Shown here in pieces: positions 60,165-64,000 of a stretch of 64,000 nt of DNA. The DNA is taken from assembly GCA_018831195.1 (NCBI GenBank), contig JAHJDP010000032.1, positions 95,094 to 159,093 on the forward strand. Direction: 5' to 3'. This DNA comes from Candidatus Eisenbacteria bacterium. GTDB lineage: Bacteria; Eisenbacteria; RBG-16-71-46; CAIMUX01; JAHJDP01. How positions within the stretch are numbered: position 1 is the stretch's first letter; each line of letters starts with the position of its first letter. The translations under genes and the position numbers were made by a program. The notes below the pieces were generated by a model. It did not search any database, had not been told where the DNA came from, and worked only from the letters and a program-made list of their open reading frames with translations.

Positions 60165-61177
60165 ATTATCTTGAAATCGAACGGGTCGAAGAGCTGCTCG
60201 CCGGATTTTCCGGCAAGAAGATGCTTGTCCTTGGGGATTCGATGTTGGATCGCTATCTCTGGGGGGAGGCGTCGCGCATTTCCCCGGAAGCGCCCGTCCC
60301 CATTGTGGAGACACACCGACAAACTCACCGTTTGGGTGGGGCCGCCAATGTTGCCCGGAATATCGCCATACTGGGAGGAGAAGCGGTCTTGGTCTCGATA
60401 CGGGGCGCCGACCCCGAGGGGGATCTTCTGCTCTCGGAGTTGCAGAGCGCCGGCCTCTCCACCGATGGGATCGTGGTCGATCCCGAGAGGGTGACGACCT
60501 TGAAAACACGGGTAGTGGCGCGGCATCAGCAGATTCTGCGGGCTGACCGCGAGAGTCGCGAAGAGATCCATGGGGCCGTATTGGAAACCGTTCTGACAGC
60601 GATCAAAAAGGCGATGAAGGGCGTCGCCGGGATCATTTTCTCCGATTATGGAAAGGGGTTTATCACCGCCTCCCTTCTCAATGAACTTCTTCCTAAATGG
60701 CGGGAGAAGGGGATTCCCATCTGTGTCGATCCCAAGGAGAGGCATTTCATGGCCTACCGGCGGGTCACCGTGATCAAACCGAATCAATTGGAAGCCGGAA
60801 CCGTTTATGGGCGGCGGATTTCGAATCTCCAGACGCTGGAAGAGGTGGGCCTCGGTCTTTTCCGCCATCTGCAGCCCGAGGCGATTCTGATCACTCGGGG
60901 TGAAGATGGGATGAGCCTCTTTACAAAGGATGACCGGGTTCAACATTTTCCGACCGTGGGGAAAGAGGTGTTTGATGTCACCGGTGCCGGGGATACCGTT
61001 ATCGCCTCCCTGGCGATTTCGCTGGCCGCCGGGGCGACCCTGCCGGAGGCGGTGGTGATCTCGAACCACGCGGCGGGACGCGTGATCCGCGAAGTCGGCA
61101 CCGCCGTCGTGCGGAGGGAAGAGATCCTTCGATCCTTCAATAACCGCTTGGCCGGAAAGGGGACCGAGAGTGGCTGA
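60161..61177 (+). CDS. Heptose-7-phosphate kinase (HldE N-terminal domain)
   Basis: 338 residues, PfkB-family sugar kinase (rfaE1). MLVLGDSMLDRYLWGEASRI, the RLGGAANVARNIAILGG signature and the GAGDTVIASLAISLAAGATL C-terminal signature with the catalytic Asp (about residue 276) are present. It phosphorylates D-glycero-D-manno-heptose 7-phosphate on the ADP-heptose path to LPS core. Overlaps tnaA in an ATGA and the adenylyltransferase by 8 bases. In E. coli both are one HldE protein, so here it is split. Confidence 0.93.
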   Translation: MNYLEIERVEELLAGFSGKKMLVLGDSMLDRYLWGEASRISPEAPVPIVETHRQTHRLGGAANVARNIAILGGEAVLVSIRGADPEGDLLLSELQSAGLSTDGIVVDPERVTTLKTRVVARHQQILRADRESREEIHGAVLETVLTAIKKAMKGVAGIIFSDYGKGFITASLLNELLPKWREKGIPICVDPKERHFMAYRRVTVIKPNQLEAGTVYGRRISNLQTLEEVGLGLFRHLQPEAILITRGEDGMSLFTKDDRVQHFPTVGKEVFDVTGAGDTVIASLAISLAAGATLPEAVVISNHAAGRVIREVGTAVVRREEILRSFNNRLAGKGTESG

Positions 61178-61691
61178 GGCCGTCAACAGGCCGGGTTCAT
61201 CCGCCAAGGTCATGGACTGGGATGAAGCCGCCGCCTGGGCGCGGGGAATCCGCGATCAAAATCTCACTCTGGTCTTCACGAACGGGTGCTTTGATCTTCT
61301 GCACCTGGGACATATCCATCTGCTGGAGCGGGCCGCTTCATTCGGTGACCGGCTCATTGTCGGTTTGAATACCGACGCCTCGGTCCGGCGCCTCAAGGGG
61401 CCTCAAAGACCGCTGACCGCCGAGCGGGACCGTGCCCGGATCCTGATCGCCTTGCGCCCTGTTGACGGGGTCGTCCTTTTTGACGAGGATACCCCGTTGA
61501 AGCTGATCCAGACCCTGAGACCCGCTGTGCTGGTCAAAGGAGGCGATTACCGGCCGGAAACCGTTGTCGGCCGCGATGATGTCGTGGGATGGGGGGGGCG
61601 TGTCGAGATTGTCCCGACGCTGGAGGGCTACTCGACGACCCGCTTGTCAGGGGCCGGCTGGAAGGAAAATGAGGGGAACAGCCCTTCTTGA
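61170..61691 (+). CDS. Heptose 1-phosphate adenylyltransferase (HldE C-terminal domain)
   Basis: 173 residues from a GTG inside the end of the kinase gene. Cytidylyltransferase-like fold: TLVFTNGCFDLLHLGHIHLL (about 34-53, with the HxGH motif), VGLNTDASVRRLKGPQRPLT, then VLVKGGDYRPETVVGRD. Adds AMP to D-beta-D-heptose 1-phosphate in ADP-heptose synthesis (rfaE2). The overlap with the kinase suggests coupled translation and a physical pair. Confidence 0.93.
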   Translation: MAEAVNRPGSSAKVMDWDEAAAWARGIRDQNLTLVFTNGCFDLLHLGHIHLLERAASFGDRLIVGLNTDASVRRLKGPQRPLTAERDRARILIALRPVDGVVLFDEDTPLKLIQTLRPAVLVKGGDYRPETVVGRDDVVGWGGRVEIVPTLEGYSTTRLSGAGWKENEGNSPS

Positions 61692-61758
61692 CGGGCACTG
61701 TAAGCACTGGTAACGTCAAGCTTTCTGTGCAGAAAATTCTCACCCAATGTGGCCGATG

Positions 61759-61787
61759 TTGCACCCGATCGGGGCACGATCCAAGAT
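61759..61787 (+). promoter_or_regulatory. Possible promoter for the cyclic-2,3-DPG-synthetase-like gene
   Basis: TTGCAC at 61759-61764, 17 bases and CAAGAT at 61782-61787, in the 129-base gap after the heptose adenylyltransferase. The -10 match is poor. It is about 34 bases before the GTG at 61821. Confidence 0.3.
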
Positions 61788-61820
61788 GTCACATGCATTT
61801 CTAAAGGAGGCAGTGGAGAA

Positions 61821-63149
61821 GTGAAACGCAGGGTTGTCATTATGGGAGCGGGAGGGCGTGATTTTCACAACTTCAACGCTGTCTACCGAAACGATTCAGA
61901 GACCGAAATCGTCGCCATCACGGCGACTCAAATCCCCTATATCTCCGGCAGGACTTATCCCCCCTCTTTGGCCGGTCCAAATTATCCCGAAGGGATTCCG
62001 ATTATTGAAGAGGAGGATCTTCCGGAACTCCTCGATAAGGAGCAAATCGACGAGGTGGTCTTCGCCTATAGCGATGTCTCCAATCAAACCATCATGACCA
62101 AGGCCCATCAGATCCTGGCGATGGGGCCCGATTTCAAGCTGATGGGTCCAAAGGCCACGATGCTCCCCTCCACCAAACCGGTGATCGCGGTTGTGGCGGT
62201 GCGGACCGGGTGTGGAAAGAGCCCGGTGAGCCGCCAGGTGACGGCGCATCTGAAGAGCCGTGGTGTCCGGACGGTCGCCATCCGGCATCCGATGCCTTAC
62301 GGCGATCTCGAAAAACAGGGCGTTCAAAGATTCGCCACCCTCGATGATCTCGTGAAGCATGCGTGCACGATTGAGGAGATGGAAGAGTACGAACCGCATA
62401 TTGAGAACGGTACGATTGTCATGGCCGGCGTCGATTACGGACTCATCCTGAAAGCGGCGGAGAAGGAAGCCGATGTCGTTCTTTGGGACGGCGGGAACAA
62501 CGACCTTTCATTTTACAAACCCGATCTGACGATCTGCGTCGTCGATCCGCTGCGCCCCGGCCACGAAACAGCATATTACCCGGGCCACACAAATTTCATT
62601 CTGGCCGATGTGATTGTTATAAATAAGGTCGATGCCGCCTGTCTTGAGAATGTACAAGCTCTGCATGCGGCCATCCAGAAGTGGAATCCCACGGCGACGG
62701 TGGTGGAGATGGCCAGCCCGTTGACCGTGGAAGATCCCAAGATGATCACGGGCAAAAGGGTTCTCTGTGTCGAGGATGGACCCACCTTGACCCACGGCGA
62801 GATGAAGATCGGCGCCGGTGTTGTGGCGGCGATGAAGTTCGGAGCGGCTGAGATCGTCGATCCCAGGCCTTATCTCGTTGGGGAGTTGCAGAAAACGTTT
62901 GATAAATATCCAGGAATTGGATGCCTCCTTCCCGCGATGGGTTATGGGGAAGGCCAGGTGAAGGATTTGGAAACAACCATCAATGCGGTGGACTGCGATG
63001 TTGTACTGGCGGCGACGCCTGTTGATATCCGCAGGATTCTCAAAATCAACAAACCGGCCCTCCGGGTCAGGTATGAGGCCCAATCGATCGGGCAGCCGGA
63101 TCTTGCCGGAATTCTCGATGAATTCCTTTCCAAGGCGGGGGTGCGGTAA
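61821..63149 (+). CDS. Cyclic 2,3-diphosphoglycerate-synthetase-like GTPase
   Basis: 442 residues. GTG 61821 is preferred because AAAGGAGG (61804-61811) and GGAG sit just upstream; the frame is open from 61749. The N-terminal domain starts RRVVIMGAGGRDFHNFNAVY. A P-loop-like AVVAVRTGCGKSPVSRQVTA (about 140-160), ILADVIVINKVDA and GHETAYYPGHTNFILADV follow. Archaeal cyclic 2,3-DPG synthetases share this layout, but bacteria in general are not known for that metabolite. Thus the function is likely different. It is directly before sucC. Confidence 0.82.
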   Translation: MKRRVVIMGAGGRDFHNFNAVYRNDSETEIVAITATQIPYISGRTYPPSLAGPNYPEGIPIIEEEDLPELLDKEQIDEVVFAYSDVSNQTIMTKAHQILAMGPDFKLMGPKATMLPSTKPVIAVVAVRTGCGKSPVSRQVTAHLKSRGVRTVAIRHPMPYGDLEKQGVQRFATLDDLVKHACTIEEMEEYEPHIENGTIVMAGVDYGLILKAAEKEADVVLWDGGNNDLSFYKPDLTICVVDPLRPGHETAYYPGHTNFILADVIVINKVDAACLENVQALHAAIQKWNPTATVVEMASPLTVEDPKMITGKRVLCVEDGPTLTHGEMKIGAGVVAAMKFGAAEIVDPRPYLVGELQKTFDKYPGIGCLLPAMGYGEGQVKDLETTINAVDCDVVLAATPVDIRRILKINKPALRVRYEAQSIGQPDLAGILDEFLSKAGVR

Positions 63150-63193
63150 TCCAGTTGAATCTACAGGGATAGGCAGGTTGGGGAGGTAAGAGG

Positions 63194-64000
63194 GTGAACC
63201 TTCACGAATATCAGGCGAAGGAAATCTTCTCCAAATTCGGCATTACCGTGAAGGGCGGCGAGCTCGTTCGGTCTCCGGAAGAGGCCGCCGCCGCGGCGGA
63301 GCGAATGGGGGGGATGGTTGTTGTTAAAGCGCAGGTCCATTCCGGCGGCCGCGGCAAGGCCGGAGGGATCAAGCTGGCCAAGACGCCCAAAGAGGCCCGG
63401 GCCGCCGCCGCAGCGATTCTTGGGCTTGATATCCGGGGGCATGAAGTTAAAAAGGTTTTTGTCACACCGGCGGCTGATATCGATCATGAGTACTACCTCG
63501 GTATTGTGCTGGACCGCGCGAAAGGACTGCCCCTGATCATGGTGAGCCGTGAGGGGGGCGTTGACATCGAGACAGTGGCGAAGGAACGGCCGGATCAATT
63601 GAAAAAATTTCACTTCCATCCGAGTGTCGGTCTCCGTTCCTACGATGCCCGATGGCTGGCCGGAGGGATCGAAAGCGATCCGGCGGGGCGTAAGTCCATC
63701 GCCGCGATTTTAACAAAACTTGCCAAGTGCTATGTCGACTGCGACGCCTCCTTGACGGAGATTAATCCGCTGGTCAGGTTAAAAGATGGCTCTTTCCTGG
63801 CCCTTGACGCGAAGATGACGCTGGATGACAGCGGTCTCTTCAAACATCCGGATCTTGCTGAGCTTCGTGACATGGATGAGGAAGACAAGGATGAAGATCG
63901 CGCCCGGCGCGACGGTCTTTCCTTTATCCGTCTCGAGGGAAATATTGGCTGCATCGTGAACGGCGCGGGTTTGGCGATGGCGACAATGGACCTGGTAAAA
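63194..64000 (+). CDS. sucC: Succinyl-CoA synthetase beta subunit, N-terminal part
   Basis: 269 codons reach the end of the window, without a stop; the full protein is usually about 385-390 residues. ATP-grasp domain: MNLHEYQAKEIFSKFGITV, VVKAQVHSGGRGKAGGIKLA and AKCYVDCDASLTEINPLVRL are characteristic. Couples succinyl-CoA to ATP or GTP formation in the TCA cycle. GTG 63194 has GGGAGG 7 bases upstream. sucD presumably follows off the edge, which I cannot see. Confidence 0.95.
   Translation, partial: MNLHEYQAKEIFSKFGITVKGGELVRSPEEAAAAAERMGGMVVVKAQVHSGGRGKAGGIKLAKTPKEARAAAAAILGLDIRGHEVKKVFVTPAADIDHEYYLGIVLDRAKGLPLIMVSREGGVDIETVAKERPDQLKKFHFHPSVGLRSYDARWLAGGIESDPAGRKSIAAILTKLAKCYVDCDASLTEINPLVRLKDGSFLALDAKMTLDDSGLFKHPDLAELRDMDEEDKDEDRARRDGLSFIRLEGNIGCIVNGAGLAMATMDLVK

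Noticed and set aside
60113..61213. 366-codon minus-strand frame across the heptose kinase gene
   Set aside because: It is antisense to a clear PfkB-family kinase and shows no recognisable motif.
1..64000. tRNA, rRNA, insertion sequences, prophage and CRISPR in the whole window
   Set aside because: I found no TTCGA-loop cloverleaf, transposase motif, phage gene or repeat-spacer pattern while reading both strands; a covariance-model scan could still reveal a small RNA.

Overview
The window looks like chromosome from a Gram-negative bacterium of the FCB type, most likely a candidate phylum such as Eisenbacteria, KSB1 or Latescibacterota. That assignment is inference from gene content. The supporting features are four secreted proteins ending in a FlgD-like / type IX sorting-like domain, a PorV-like outer-membrane protein, a TonB-dependent receptor with an N-terminal carboxypeptidase-like domain, a full Bacteroides aerotolerance (Bat) operon, a TamA/TamB pair and heptose genes for LPS. 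Coding density is very high. I saw no tRNA, rRNA, CRISPR array, insertion sequence or phage gene. No gap exceeds 300 bases; the longest are 56291-56566, 40856-41076, 58611-58793 and 23201-23356, and each of these carries a candidate promoter.

Layout. 1-12241 (+) is a translation and envelope run: rplM (end only), rpsI, rpsB, tsf, pyrH, frr, uppS, cdsA, dxr, a three-POTRA Omp85 protein and TamB. The rseP gene that commonly follows dxr is absent. 12270-19225 (+) holds a PcrA/UvrD helicase and gatCAB, with a LarA-family lactate racemase homologue coupled to gatB. 19366-21290 is purD-purE, converging on a deoxyhypusine-synthase-like protein that lacks the family active-site segment. 22544-25763 (+) is a tsaC/sua5, low-MW phosphatase, rpiB, HIT neighbourhood interrupted by one secreted protein with its own promoter.

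25887-34361 (+) is a continuous Bat operon: MoxR, DUF58, an anchored accessory protein, BatA, a BatB-BatC fusion with a Gln-rich tail, BatD and BatE-like. 34515-38782 (+) carries a PtsN-like EIIA, a short zinc-ribbon protein, a GAF-GAF-PP2C phosphatase, a bactofilin, a rhomboid protease and a 57-residue membrane protein, and ends at a bidirectional terminator.

38891-49712 (-) is a surface and secretion block: TonB receptor, PorV-like protein, propeller lipoprotein, a large sorting-tagged protein, a second lipoprotein, and a separately promoted OB-like secreted protein. 49854-54983 (-) encodes a secreted M1 aminopeptidase, Dus, a divergent cytidine deaminase, a second RpiB and a DeoC. The RpiB and DeoC each begin with a short amphipathic helix like the encapsulation peptides of bacterial microcompartment cargo. 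Together with the deaminase they resemble the enzyme core of a sugar-phosphate-utilising (SPU) microcompartment or nucleoside-salvage path, but no shell gene is present here. This is the most interesting part of the window.

55133-64000 contains an M42-type peptidase, a SirB1-like protein, a saccharopine-dehydrogenase-like protein, a tryptophanase coupled to split hldE genes, a cyclic-2,3-diphosphoglycerate-synthetase-like GTPase and the start of sucC.
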